The notes: generated by a model not told the origin, from the sequence alone. A stretch of 64,000 nucleotides of DNA from WTFY01 sp011523795 (GCA_965207475.1 OZ242278.1:1302001-1366000); one strand, 5' to 3'. Counted from the stretch's first letter, positions 1 through 8,602 are shown. A program made the numbers and translations.

Positions 1-190
1 CGTAGTGGTATCCTGCAGCACGGTTTCGCTGCATGGACCCCTCCCACCCCTGAAAATCATGTAAAAAACACGATAATGACAAAATTCATCACACTAAAAA
101 TATAGACTTGTTGCTAATGTATGGGCTAGCCTCTGCGTAAAAGGCTTGGTATATGGGGAGGGAGTTCTACCAAGTTCAGAGGGTTCAATA

Positions 191-325
191 ATGCAATGGT
201 CGTACCGTGAAAAATACGGCGAGAAGATCGTCAAGGTAAAGGCTCACTTCGGATGCACGGGATTTGAGGGCATTTCCATTCACAACTTCGGCATCCATGC
301 TTCACTCCTTGCACTCGGTTTATGA
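191..325 (+). CDS. possible small protein, 44 aa, unknown
   Basis: A 44-codon ORF starts with ATG seven bases after a GAGGG ribosome-binding-like stretch and ends in TGA. The product is basic and aromatic at the start (MQWSYREKYGEKIVKV) and more hydrophobic at the end, and has one Cys. I do not recognise it. It could be a genuine small gene or the remnant of a longer one, since the first kilobase of the window is otherwise poorly coding. The only support is the start signal. Confidence 0.25.
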   Translation: MQWSYREKYGEKIVKVKAHFGCTGFEGISIHNFGIHASLLALGL

Positions 326-812
326 CAGGAGGAGATCATGATTGAACAAGAGAAAAGACTGCAGGCAGGATAACACCAGACATGCAGCGCACCTGGATGA
401 CAAGGCCAAGGGAATTGTAGGCGGAACCAGCGAACTTGAGGAGTTTCCCGATTATGGCCCAAATCATGGCCTTGATCCTGGAATACCAGAATCCCGATCA
501 GCGTTCACCCATGCCAGGAGGCAGGAATTTCCATCTTCTGCATTCGACGTTGCCCCGGACCCTTTCGATTCGGTGGAACAGGTTGCAAACCTGGCTGATC
601 CCGAGAACTTTCACCGGCTGCCTGCCGCACCCTGACACGAATTGCCACCGATTGATCCACGTTCCATGACGTTGCTCGGGACAGACAAGCATGATGCAGG
701 TAGATCAGCTCAAGGAGGGTGCATGCAAGGTACTTTTTGGTAACCCGCAGGTCCTGGCCGAGTATCGACCCCGCACCGAGCTAGAATCCAACCAGAAATC
801 GAAATTTGTGAA
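326..812. other. stretch without a convincing gene
   Basis: No ORF here looks like a known protein. An excellent Shine-Dalgarno sequence (AGGAGGAG) precedes an ATG at 338, but that frame stops after 11 codons (338-373). Longer overlapping frames (342-635, 436-669) have skewed, low-complexity composition. The region may hold decayed coding sequence. Confidence 0.4.
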
Positions 813-1004
813 ATGCAGTTGACAAAACGATACTTTAAATCCGCAGAAGAGCAGCTATGGCATTTCCGTGCTGAGTGTCACCTGGTACCCGCATCGGATG
901 CATGGGAGTTTCATACCATGGAAACGGAACCTCCGGAACATGAAATATGTCCAGTGTGTCAAAACCTTGACCCGTCCTGCTGCCCCCCCATAGAGGATAA
1001 GTGA
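813..1004 (+). CDS. possible small Cys-containing protein, 63 aa
   Basis: The frame encodes 63 residues with four cysteines near the C terminus (CPVCQNLDPSCCPP) and one more at residue 22. The paired CxxC and CC could form a small zinc or metal knuckle. Composition is plausible for a real protein (acidic, with aromatics) but the ribosome-binding site is weak, and no family is recognised. A metal-uptake operon lies 465 bases away, which is suggestive but not evidence of a link. Confidence 0.3.
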   Translation: MQLTKRYFKSAEEQLWHFRAECHLVPASDAWEFHTMETEPPEHEICPVCQNLDPSCCPPIEDK

Positions 1005-1468
1005 AGGACCATTTCGCGTACACGACGCACAGGAGAGGATCTTGCCCTCCGGATTCGTCCGGGACCTGTCAGGCGCTGGTCGCCTCAAGCACCCCGACCC
1101 CTGCCTGAAAACACGGAAAACCTCATCCGTTTCTCCCTCAAGCGCCTGACTCTGCCCAGGGTCTGAAAAAGCCTTCAACGACCGGTAAAATCTTCCATCC
1201 GTGGAACGAGAGACATCATCACTGGCCTGTGGGACAGGCCCTGCCGCAGAACCGTCCCTGCACGCCGGATAGATGCGAACGCATCAGGACTCATCTCCTC
1301 ACAGTCCTGTACCAGCATGTCCCGAAGGTCGCCTCTATTCGTGCCCCGGGCCGGGCCCCTTCACCGCAGGACACAAATGAAAGTACGGGCAGACTGGAGA
1401 AATTTCGTCATTTGAATGACCACGTCCCCCGTTGAGTGACGGCTCCGGGGCTTTGCCGTCGGCAAAAA
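1005..1468. other. intergenic stretch, nothing recognised
   Basis: The 464 bases between the small ORF and the convergent permease gene contain only short unconvincing frames. A weak palindrome (GTCATTTGAATGAC) lies just beyond the permease stop and is too short to call a terminator. Confidence 0.4.
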
Positions 1469-2227
1469 TCAATTCGGCCGTGCACTGATTCGGAAAAGCA
1501 GGCGCATCACCGCGGCCGACACCGCAAAACACAGGGCAAGAAAGGGGCCAGCGGGCAGGTCTGCGGCGGCCGAGATCAGGATGGCCGCGACCACGGCCAC
1601 TGCACCACTCGCATAGGCACGCCACAGGACGTATCCCTTGCCCCTGCGCGCGGCAAGTGCCGGAAGAATCAGGCTTGCAAACACCACGTAGACACCGACC
1701 AGCTGCACCGAGGAGGTAATGACCACGGCGAACAGGATGAAGAAACTTGTACCGCCGCGAAGGCGGGGTGCGATAAACCAGGTGATAATGAACAGGCCGT
1801 AGACCGGCAGGAAGGTTGCGATGTCTCCCCAGGAAATGAACAGGATCTGACCGGAGAGCACCTCATTCAGCGCCGCTCCTCCATGGGGGTCGTTGGCAAG
1901 GACTAGCACGCCTGCTGAAGCAGCGACGATAAAGCTGCTTCCTATGACAGCTTCCTGCTCGTCCGGTGACTTGCGCTCAACCCAGCGGAAGAACAGTGCG
2001 ACCACGATGCCGGCCCCGAAGATCACCCCCTGGTGCACGATCGAATCCGGTTCCTCCAGCCAAAGGCCAAGCAGGATAATGGCAAGCCCCACAACCTGCG
2101 CCGTGGCGAGGTCGATAAATACGATGCCCCGCTTCAGGACCTCGATCCCGAGCGGTGCGTGTGCTGCCATGACGATCATCCCGGCGACCAGACCTGGCGC
2201 AAGGATGTCCAGCAGACTAAGGTCGAT
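1469..2227 (-). CDS. metal (zinc/manganese-type) ABC transporter permease, ABC-3 family
   Basis: This is a hydrophobic protein with repeated membrane segments. It would be the inner-membrane channel of an ABC importer for Zn or Mn, fed by the binding protein encoded just upstream. The first ATG (2179) lies inside what should be the first helix: the upstream in-frame residues LDILAPGLVAG match the usual start of ABC-3 permeases (LL.PGWLAG). The only reading with a good signal begins at an ATC codon at 2227, preceded by AGGAGGT at five bases. That start lies inside the end of the binding-protein gene (11-base overlap), so the two are probably translationally coupled. An ATC (or CTG) start is inference; annotation tools will probably pick 2179. 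No ATPase gene is in this operon. Family call is firm, metal specificity is inferred. Confidence 0.85.
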   Translation of the reverse strand: MDLSLLDILAPGLVAGMIVMAAHAPLGIEVLKRGIVFIDLATAQVVGLAIILLGLWLEEPDSIVHQGVIFGAGIVVALFFRWVERKSPDEQEAVIGSSFIVAASAGVLVLANDPHGGAALNEVLSGQILFISWGDIATFLPVYGLFIITWFIAPRLRGGTSFFILFAVVITSSVQLVGVYVVFASLILPALAARRGKGYVLWRAYASGAVAVVAAILISAAADLPAGPFLALCFAVSAAVMRLLFRISARPN

Positions 2228-3152
2228 CCTGTACCTCCTCTAGCAATGTCAGCGTGACATCGAACAGGGAGAAGAGGTCTTGTACTTCTGGATGGCCACC
2301 AACTGTAAAGGGAAGCTCCACCACCGGGATTGCGGTTTTCCCGAAAAGCCAGTCCGAGGCATCTACAGGCTCGAAAGGTGCACGGATGATGACCTTCGTG
2401 CCGCTGTTCCGTGCCAGCTCGAAAACCTCCGCTAGATGCGATGCAGTCGGTGGAATACCTGAAACCCGCTCCAGTGCTGTGACCCGCTCCAGCCCCGACC
2501 AGACCAGCAGGTAGGGCCACGCCTTGTGATGGACAATCACCTTCATGCCACGCAGCTGTTCCGTCCGTTTTTGCCACCCGGCCATGGCATCGGCCCAGCG
2601 GGACTGGAAGGAGGCAAGCCGCTCCCGGTAAGCGTCGGATTGCGAAGGGTCAATGTGCACCAGGCGATTGGCCAGCACATCTGCCAGAATGGCGATGTTC
2701 CGAGGGTCGAGATGGACATGCGGATTCCCGCTCGGGTGAATATCTCCCAGGCTGCGGTCGATGACTTCAGGACGTTCCATCACCTCGACATGATCGGCCG
2801 CCATGATATGACCCGGCTGACCCGGCTGCACGATGCGCCGGGCACCCCTCTGCATGAGTACCGGCAACCAGCCGACCTCGAGTTCTGCGCCGGAACAGAA
2901 CAGGATGTCTGCAAGACGCACCTTTGCAATCAGGCTTGGACGGGCACGTATGTGATGTGCGTCCTGGCGTCCATGGGTGGCCGAGTGAACGATTACATCG
3001 TCACCGCCGATTTCCTCGGCGAGCGCTGCCCACTCGGGCTCACAGGCCAATATGCGAACCGGGTCCTGTGCCGCAGCCAGCGAGGCAAGCGTGCACCCAA
3101 GCGCCACACACAGCAGCACTACTCGTAAGCTCTTTATGGTCAAGCCCTCCAT
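2217..3152 (-). CDS. periplasmic metal-binding protein of ABC transporter (ZnuA/MntA family)
   Basis: The 311-residue protein starts with a signal peptide (hydrophobic run VVLLCVALGCTLASLAAA, cleavage probably after AAA). It belongs to the cluster A-I metal-binding proteins that deliver Zn or Mn to an ABC permease. Likely metal ligands are visible: His in DAHHIRARPS, His in GNPHVHLDP, His in IVHHKAWPYL, and an acidic residue near the C terminus. The long His-rich loop typical of many ZnuA proteins is absent; instead the outer-membrane protein encoded immediately upstream carries one. The gene starts 4 bases after that gene and overlaps the permease, so the three form an operon. Zinc is preferred because of the Zur-like sites upstream. 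Confidence 0.88.
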   Translation of the reverse strand: MEGLTIKSLRVVLLCVALGCTLASLAAAQDPVRILACEPEWAALAEEIGGDDVIVHSATHGRQDAHHIRARPSLIAKVRLADILFCSGAELEVGWLPVLMQRGARRIVQPGQPGHIMAADHVEVMERPEVIDRSLGDIHPSGNPHVHLDPRNIAILADVLANRLVHIDPSQSDAYRERLASFQSRWADAMAGWQKRTEQLRGMKVIVHHKAWPYLLVWSGLERVTALERVSGIPPTASHLAEVFELARNSGTKVIIRAPFEPVDASDWLFGKTAIPVVELPFTVGGHPEVQDLFSLFDVTLTLLEEVQDRP

Positions 3153-3155
3153 GGT

Positions 3156-4733
3156 CTAGAAGCTGTGAGCAGCATGGGCGCCAAGGCTCATGATGTATTG
3201 CAGCATAAACTGGTCATCGTCTTCCCCGTTGAAGGACTCCCGGTTGTACTGGAATCGTATGCGCCCGAACTCGCTGTTGGTCCAGTCGATCATGGCGCTC
3301 AGCGAATAGGGATCGTGGGACAACTCGGCATCATCGGGCGTGGAGAGACGTGCGTAGCGGGTACCGATTCTCCAGCTGGGCAGGAACTTGTAAACTGCCT
3401 GGGCATACCAGCCGCGGCTGTCTCCACTGAGCGACTCGGTGATGTCCTCAAGATGTAATTCGCATGTCGAGTGATCATCCGGGTCCGTGCACTCTTCATG
3501 TTCTTCCTGCAGTACGTATTCGCCCGATTCATCGCGCCAGAAGTACTCGCCCTGAAGGATCAGTTCACGCTCCCGTGCATTGCCCGTCGGGGCCCAAGTA
3601 TAGCGAAAATCGATGCCGTAAAGACGTGAATCGCCCGTGAACGTTCCATCGGACAGGAATTCGGCTAGCTCATGTGCATGCTCGTCCTCTTCATGCGCGT
3701 GCTCCTCTTCTTCGTGTTCGTGTTCTTCGTGTTCATGCTCATCTTCTTCGTGCGCATGTTCTTCGTGCTCGTGTTCTTCGTGTTCATGCTCATCTTCTTC
3801 GTGCGCATGGGCATGTGCGCCGTCTTCCTCATGGGCATGGGCATGTCCGCCACTGCGGTTGCGGGCTTTTCCGTCAAGCACGTAGCCGCCTATCCGCCAA
3901 GCCGAGTTGGCGCCGATGTCGCCACCCAGCCGCACATAGGCGGATCCGGCATTGTGACCGTCCCTGGAGCCCCCGAAAGGCATGTCATCGCCGCGAAAGA
4001 TTCCAGCACCGACTTCTGCGTAGAAGTCTCCAGGCAAAACGAGGGCTGCCTCCAGACCATCGTCATTGTAATGACCGTCCAGGAATACGCGGTAGGGAAG
4101 TGGGCGGTCGGTGAAATCGTCTGCATGCTGGTGCTGCTCGTTCAGGTAGCCGAATGTCCAGAGTGCACGCCCTGCCTTGACGCGAAGACCGTCCGGCAAA
4201 CCGGCTCCGGGCAGGGTCTGGATATACGCTTCTTCCAATTCGAGCTCGGTCGGCTCACCCGCATGAACGCCAAGGCCGAGCGTGAGATTTCCAAAAAACT
4301 TGTCATCGACATTGCCTGAAAGCGTGATTTCGCTGTGACCCAGCGTGAGGCCCTCATCCACACGCTCGGCATGGTGGCCGAGCTGAAAACCGGGGATGCC
4401 CGACTGGTCCTCGGAATATTCCGACAGCAGGCCATTGAATACGACGCCAATCGCCGGATTGAAGCTGTTGTCAGAAACCTGCCGGGACGGCTGCACGACC
4501 GGGGTGGGTGCGTGTACCCTCTCCGCCATCCGGGATTCATCTTTGAGCGTGGCCACCTGGGCTTCAAGCTCTGCGATGCGTTGTTCGTAATCATGCTTGA
4601 GCATCTGGATTTGTGCGGCCAGTTCCTCTGTGGTGGGCGAGTCCGATTGTGAATGGGCTACTGAGGCAGCCACCAGAACCGGCAACCCGATGACAGCTGC
4701 CCGCACAACACCAACAATTTCATTTATCGCCAT
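3156..4733 (-). CDS. outer-membrane beta-barrel protein with coiled coil and His/Glu-rich loop (probable zinc-responsive porin)
   Basis: The 525-residue product has a signal peptide (VIGLPVLVAASVAHSQ), then a short coiled coil (about residues 32-68, heptad-like LAAQIQMLKHDYEQRIAEL). The rest shows alternating hydrophobic/polar strands typical of a barrel, with the C-terminal residue Phe as in outer-membrane proteins. Residues about 294-355 are almost entirely His, Glu, Asp and Ala, which would make a metal-chelating surface loop. It is the first gene of the operon with the binding protein and permease, and two Zur-box-like palindromes lie 56-91 bases upstream. The likely job is passage or capture of zinc at the outer membrane, by inference from context. 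It has no TonB-box plug domain that I can see, so it is probably a porin-type barrel. Confidence 0.8.
   Translation of the reverse strand: MAINEIVGVVRAAVIGLPVLVAASVAHSQSDSPTTEELAAQIQMLKHDYEQRIAELEAQVATLKDESRMAERVHAPTPVVQPSRQVSDNSFNPAIGVVFNGLLSEYSEDQSGIPGFQLGHHAERVDEGLTLGHSEITLSGNVDDKFFGNLTLGLGVHAGEPTELELEEAYIQTLPGAGLPDGLRVKAGRALWTFGYLNEQHQHADDFTDRPLPYRVFLDGHYNDDGLEAALVLPGDFYAEVGAGIFRGDDMPFGGSRDGHNAGSAYVRLGGDIGANSAWRIGGYVLDGKARNRSGGHAHAHEEDGAHAHAHEEDEHEHEEHEHEEHAHEEDEHEHEEHEHEEEEHAHEEDEHAHELAEFLSDGTFTGDSRLYGIDFRYTWAPTGNARERELILQGEYFWRDESGEYVLQEEHEECTDPDDHSTCELHLEDITESLSGDSRGWYAQAVYKFLPSWRIGTRYARLSTPDDAELSHDPYSLSAMIDWTNSEFGRIRFQYNRESFNGEDDDQFMLQYIMSLGAHAAHSF
3667..3852 (-). repeat. tandem degenerate repeats encoding a His/Glu-rich loop
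   Basis: On the coding strand short units such as GAACACGAAGAA and CATGCGCACGAAGAAGAT recur, giving blocks like HEHEEHEHEEHAHEEDE twice in a row. Such repeats expand or shrink by slippage, so loop length is expected to vary between strains. Confidence 0.85.
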
Positions 4734-4788
4734 TTCCCTAAAACCTCCCGTCGTGATGACACATGGTCAAAACTCAATTCCGGCAACT

Positions 4789-4824
4789 ATATAACATTAC
4801 AACATGAATAATACAATATAACAT
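4789..4824 (-). promoter_or_regulatory. two Zur-box-like palindromes in tandem
   Basis: Compared by hand with the enterobacterial Zur palindrome as I remember it (ATGTTATAwTATAACAT), the site at 4808-4824 matches 14 of 17 positions and the site at 4789-4805 matches 13 of 17, both read on the minus strand. Their centres are 19 bases apart and they lie 56-91 bases before the start of the His-rich outer-membrane protein gene. This predicts zinc-dependent repression of the operon. Confidence 0.65.
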
Positions 4825-5167
4825 CACAGGTCATGCGATTATGACTTGATGTGATTGTGTCTCAGCAAAACAATCAGGCTCGGAGTTACCGGTGTAGCTG
4901 CTCGCATCTCGCCTGAATGAAGAAGGGAGTGCAGGTACTTTCCGGTCAGCATGCTACGCGGCGAACGACAGGGCTGGATGGCAGACGGGTCCAGCCCGGC
5001 TTCTTCTTGTGTGTCGGCAAATTTTGCACAGCAGACCTGGATCAGGTGGTTTCGATAGGCTTTAAATCAGAAGCCGGGCATGCGTCAAAGCTCCTTTGCA
5101 GCAACGGTCCGGCAGTAATGTATAATTTACCATGACAGTTTCCTCCTCCAACTGACAAGATATAAGC
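4825..5167. other. intergenic region between divergent operons, with a hairpin
   Basis: An 8-bp perfect stem (GGGCTGGA at 4972-4979, TCCAGCCC at 4991-4998) is followed by a pyrimidine-rich run. It could be a terminator or part of a structured leader of the ATP-grasp operon that begins at 5168. I recognise no riboswitch class. A 72-codon frame (4917-5135) is not convincing as a gene. Confidence 0.4.
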
Positions 5168-6658
5168 ATGGAGATACCAAGACGAGTCCTGCATGCAAAG
5201 AGTCAAAACCCGAAAACGGGGGAGAACTTTTTTTCAGGCTATGCAGTTGACCCCTCCTGTTACGACGAGATGTTCACAGCCGATGGTGAACCTCGCGATC
5301 ACTGCCGCAGACTTTGGGAAGCTCTCAACTCCATGTCCCGTGCGGACATCGCAGCCATGCAGGAACGTGCCGAGCGTTCCTTCCTGCATGAGGGAATCAC
5401 TTTTGCAGTGTATGGGGATGAGGGCGCACAGGAAAGAATCATCCCGATAGACCTGCTGCCGAGAGTTCTTGATGCCAAGACCTGGGAATTTATCGAACTC
5501 GGCCTGCGGCAACGGCTGGATACACTGAATCTCTTTCTGGCCGACGTTTACGGGCCGGCGCGCATTCTTGCCGACGGAATCCTGCCTGCTGACCTGGTAT
5601 ACAGTTGCCCCCAGTACAGAATCGAAATGCGTGGCGTGCAGGTGCCGCATGGAACCTATGTCTCACTCTGCGGGACAGACCTCGTTCGCACGCATGAAGG
5701 GTTCATGGTTCTGGAAGACAATCTGCGTGTGCCGTCCGGGGTTTCATACATGCTGGCAAACCGCAGGGCGCTGAAAACCAGTTTCCGCAACCTGTTCCGC
5801 CATTATCATGTGCGCAGCATTGAACATTACGGCCCGCTGCTCCGTCAAACCCTGTCTGAACTGGCTCCGAATGATGTCACCAAGCCGTGCATGGTTCTCT
5901 TGACCCCGGGTGTCTACAACTCGGCCTATTACGAGCACCTGTTTCTTGCACGTGAGATGGGTATCGAGCTTGTACAAGGCAGGGACCTTCTGGTCCACAA
6001 CGGGTTTGTGTACATGCGCACGACTGGCGGCATGCAACGCGTGGATGTGATCTATCGCAGGGTAGATGACGATTTCCTCGATCCATTGGCGTTCAGGCCC
6101 GACTCACAGCTTGGCGTGCCGGGCCTGTTCTATGCCTATCGACTGGGAAACGTCGCAATCGCCAATGCACCCGGCACGGGGGTCGCCGATGACAAGAGCA
6201 TCTACCCGTATGTTCCCGACATGGTCCGGTACTACCTGGGCGAGGAACCGCTTCTCGCAAATGTGGAAACACACCTCTGCCGCGACAAGGAAGGCCTCGA
6301 GTTCACGCTGGATAACCTGGAGCACCTCGTCGTCAAGATGGTTGGAAGCTCGGGCGGGTATGGGATGCTGGTGGGCCCCCATGCCACCCCCGCCGAGCGC
6401 AATGAGTATGCTGAAGAGATTCGCAAAAACCCGGCCAACTTTGTTTCCCAGCCCACGCTCAACCTGTCCTGTGCACCCTGCCTGACGAGCGACGGGGCGG
6501 CCCCCCGGCATGTAGACCTGCGCCCTTTCGTATTGCGTGGCCTTGAAACACGGCTGGTTCCCGGAGCGTTTTGCAGGGTAGCCCTCACCCCCGGCTCCCT
6601 GGTGGTCAATTCAAGTCAAGGTGGCGGGGGCAAAGATTTTTGGGTGCTATCCTCGTAA
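5168..6658 (+). CDS. circularly permuted ATP-grasp type 2 family protein (DUF404/DUF407)
   Basis: The 496-residue soluble protein matches the circularly permuted ATP-grasp family, whose members are predicted amide-bond-forming enzymes. Recognisable stretches are FLADVYG (about residue 121), VLEDNLRVPSGVSYML (about 181-196), VDVIYRRVDDDFLDPL (about 293) and VVKMVGSSGGYGML near residue 390, then the C-terminal DLRPFVL and VNSSQGGGGKD. It is first in a three-gene operon with an alpha-E protein and a transglutaminase-fold protein. This arrangement occurs in many bacteria and is thought to make or modify an unknown peptide. The substrate is unknown. Length is normal for the family. Confidence 0.9.
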   Translation: MEIPRRVLHAKSQNPKTGENFFSGYAVDPSCYDEMFTADGEPRDHCRRLWEALNSMSRADIAAMQERAERSFLHEGITFAVYGDEGAQERIIPIDLLPRVLDAKTWEFIELGLRQRLDTLNLFLADVYGPARILADGILPADLVYSCPQYRIEMRGVQVPHGTYVSLCGTDLVRTHEGFMVLEDNLRVPSGVSYMLANRRALKTSFRNLFRHYHVRSIEHYGPLLRQTLSELAPNDVTKPCMVLLTPGVYNSAYYEHLFLAREMGIELVQGRDLLVHNGFVYMRTTGGMQRVDVIYRRVDDDFLDPLAFRPDSQLGVPGLFYAYRLGNVAIANAPGTGVADDKSIYPYVPDMVRYYLGEEPLLANVETHLCRDKEGLEFTLDNLEHLVVKMVGSSGGYGMLVGPHATPAERNEYAEEIRKNPANFVSQPTLNLSCAPCLTSDGAAPRHVDLRPFVLRGLETRLVPGAFCRVALTPGSLVVNSSQGGGGKDFWVLSS

Positions 6659-6662
6659 CGCC

Positions 6663-7640
6663 GTGCTGTCACGTAACGCACAGGGGTTATACTGGATCAG
6701 CCGATACCTGGAACGTGCAGAGCATGGCTGTCGCCTGCTCGCAGACCAGCTGAAGGCGCTCGAAGACCGTCCGGTCGAGGACATCGACCGGGCATGGCGG
6801 CGCCTGTATGCCGCACTGGACTGCAAACCGGTTGGCGGGAGCCTGGAGTCAAACCTCAATGACGAGGACTTCATGCTTGCAGATTCCTATACACTCGCTG
6901 ACGACCTGACATTCGAGCCGAACAATCCCGATGCGATCCTGAGTTGTATCAGCGCGGCCCGCGAGAATGCCCGTCAAGTCCGCAACGTGATCGGCAAAGA
7001 TATGTGGTACTGTCTCAATACTGCCTACCTGGAACTGCACAAGCTCGGTATCGAGGATATCTGGAGCAACCAGCCAGGTGAGTTTTACCTGCGTACCGGA
7101 GACGCCCTGCAAACGTTTTCCGGAACCGCTGCAAGCACGATGTACCGTGACAACGGCTGGCACTTTCTTCAAATCGGCCGTTTTGTCGAAAGGACCCAGC
7201 TTCTGACCAAACTGGTGGATGCACAAATTGCAACTTTCCCGTTGACCGAGCCGCATATCGAATCCGACTGGCGTTCGCTCTTGCAGATCTGCGAGGCACA
7301 GGTTGCCTACAGTCACCGGTACTCGCTTGAATACCGCCCTGGCGATGTGGTCGATTTTCTCGTCTCCGATCCACGGCTCCCCCATTCGGTCCGCTACGCC
7401 CTGGCAAAGGTCTCGACAGCGCTTGATGTCATTTCCGTACACCGGCCGGCGGCCGAGGCCAACCGCCTGGCCGGGCGCATGGCCGCACTCATTGACTTTG
7501 ACTGGCCTTGCCGTGACCCCGAGGATGACACGGCCACGAGAAATACACTCCAGAACATCAGAAATTCCTGCCGCAGACTCCATGAAGATCTCCAGGCAAC
7601 CTATTTCGACTATGAGGTCGAGGACAGGCCCGTTACATGA
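6663..7640 (+). CDS. alpha-E domain protein (DUF403)
   Basis: The GTG at 6663 gives the family's usual start, LSRNAQGLYWISRYLERAEH, four bases after the stop of the ATP-grasp gene; earlier in-frame codons overlap that gene. The 325-residue product is predicted all-alpha. The family is almost always encoded beside a circularly permuted ATP-grasp protein and a transglutaminase, sometimes fused to them. Its biochemical role is not established. The gene end overlaps the next start by four bases (ATGA). Confidence 0.88.
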   Translation: MLSRNAQGLYWISRYLERAEHGCRLLADQLKALEDRPVEDIDRAWRRLYAALDCKPVGGSLESNLNDEDFMLADSYTLADDLTFEPNNPDAILSCISAARENARQVRNVIGKDMWYCLNTAYLELHKLGIEDIWSNQPGEFYLRTGDALQTFSGTAASTMYRDNGWHFLQIGRFVERTQLLTKLVDAQIATFPLTEPHIESDWRSLLQICEAQVAYSHRYSLEYRPGDVVDFLVSDPRLPHSVRYALAKVSTALDVISVHRPAAEANRLAGRMAALIDFDWPCRDPEDDTATRNTLQNIRNSCRRLHEDLQATYFDYEVEDRPVT

Positions 7641-8602
7641 ATACTCCAGCAACCAGGAGATTTCTGGTCGAACACCAGTCAAGCTTTCATTATGCAGAAC
7701 CGGCGCGAGGAAGCATGGTACTGCTTCGACTCCAGCCGCAAGAAAACCCTGACCAGCGACTGCTGAAATACAGCCTCAGCATTGAGCCGGACGCTGCGAC
7801 GAGCGCCTTCGAAGACGCATTCGGCAACACCTGTCACCTGTTCAACATTCATCGGGAACATGCGAACCTGACCGTGCTCTCACGGTCGCTGGTTGAAACA
7901 TCTGTAAAACCACCCCCTGAGAAACACGTGGATGCAGACAACTGGAACACACTGGCGGAGAACGTTGACCGGGTTCGCTACTGGGAATATCTAAACCCCA
8001 GCCGTTTCGTGTACATGAGTTCCTCCTTGCAGGCATTCATGGATGAGAAAGACATCCGGCCTGGGGCCTCTGTGCTTTCTGCACTCCTGGAAACCGCGTC
8101 CAAACTTCATGCAGCATTCCGCTACATGCCAGGAAGCACCAAAGTGGACTCTCCCATCGAGCATATCCTTGAGACCGGTGAAGGAGTCTGCCAGGACTAC
8201 ACGCATGTCCTGCTCGCCATTGCGCGCTCCTGGGGAATTCCCAGCCGCTATGTATCGGGGTATCTTCACATGCTGGGGACCACGGGTGACCAGGCTCCGG
8301 CCGGTGTAAGCCACTCCTGGGGGGAGTTCTGGCTCCCTGAATCAGGCTGGGTAGGCATCGATCCGACCAATAACTCACTTGCCAACGACCGTCATGTCCG
8401 GGTAGCCGTGGGCCGTGACTATGCCGATGCAGCACCCACCCGAGGAACCTATTTCAGCGGCGGAAACTCCACGCTCGAGGTCACGGTGACCGTGGCAGAA
8501 AGCGATGAAACCGTGCCGAAGGCCACGTCACAGGCCGAGCGCACGAACTTTCTGAATATCAGCCCGGTTGCCCGCACGCTGCAAGCCCGTCCTGATCAAT
8601 GA
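7637..8602 (+). CDS. transglutaminase-like (papain-fold) family protein
   Basis: The 321-residue protein has an N-terminal beta domain (HQSSFHYAEPARGSMVLLRLQP) and a transglutaminase core. The catalytic triad is visible: Cys185 in GVCQDYTHVL, His226 in GVSHSWGEFWL, and Asp242 in GIDPTNN. Such proteins may be proteases, amidases or cross-linking enzymes. No signal peptide is seen, so it is probably cytoplasmic. It is translationally coupled to the alpha-E gene. In the proposed peptide pathway it could cleave or trim the product made by the ATP-grasp ligase. That role is inference. Confidence 0.9.
   Translation: MNTPATRRFLVEHQSSFHYAEPARGSMVLLRLQPQENPDQRLLKYSLSIEPDAATSAFEDAFGNTCHLFNIHREHANLTVLSRSLVETSVKPPPEKHVDADNWNTLAENVDRVRYWEYLNPSRFVYMSSSLQAFMDEKDIRPGASVLSALLETASKLHAAFRYMPGSTKVDSPIEHILETGEGVCQDYTHVLLAIARSWGIPSRYVSGYLHMLGTTGDQAPAGVSHSWGEFWLPESGWVGIDPTNNSLANDRHVRVAVGRDYADAAPTRGTYFSGGNSTLEVTVTVAESDETVPKATSQAERTNFLNISPVARTLQARPDQ

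Noticed and set aside
3637..4319. Long plus-strand frames opposite the His-rich gene
   Set aside because: They are antisense shadows; Cys/Ser- or Phe/Val-rich repeats merely mirror the His/Glu codons.
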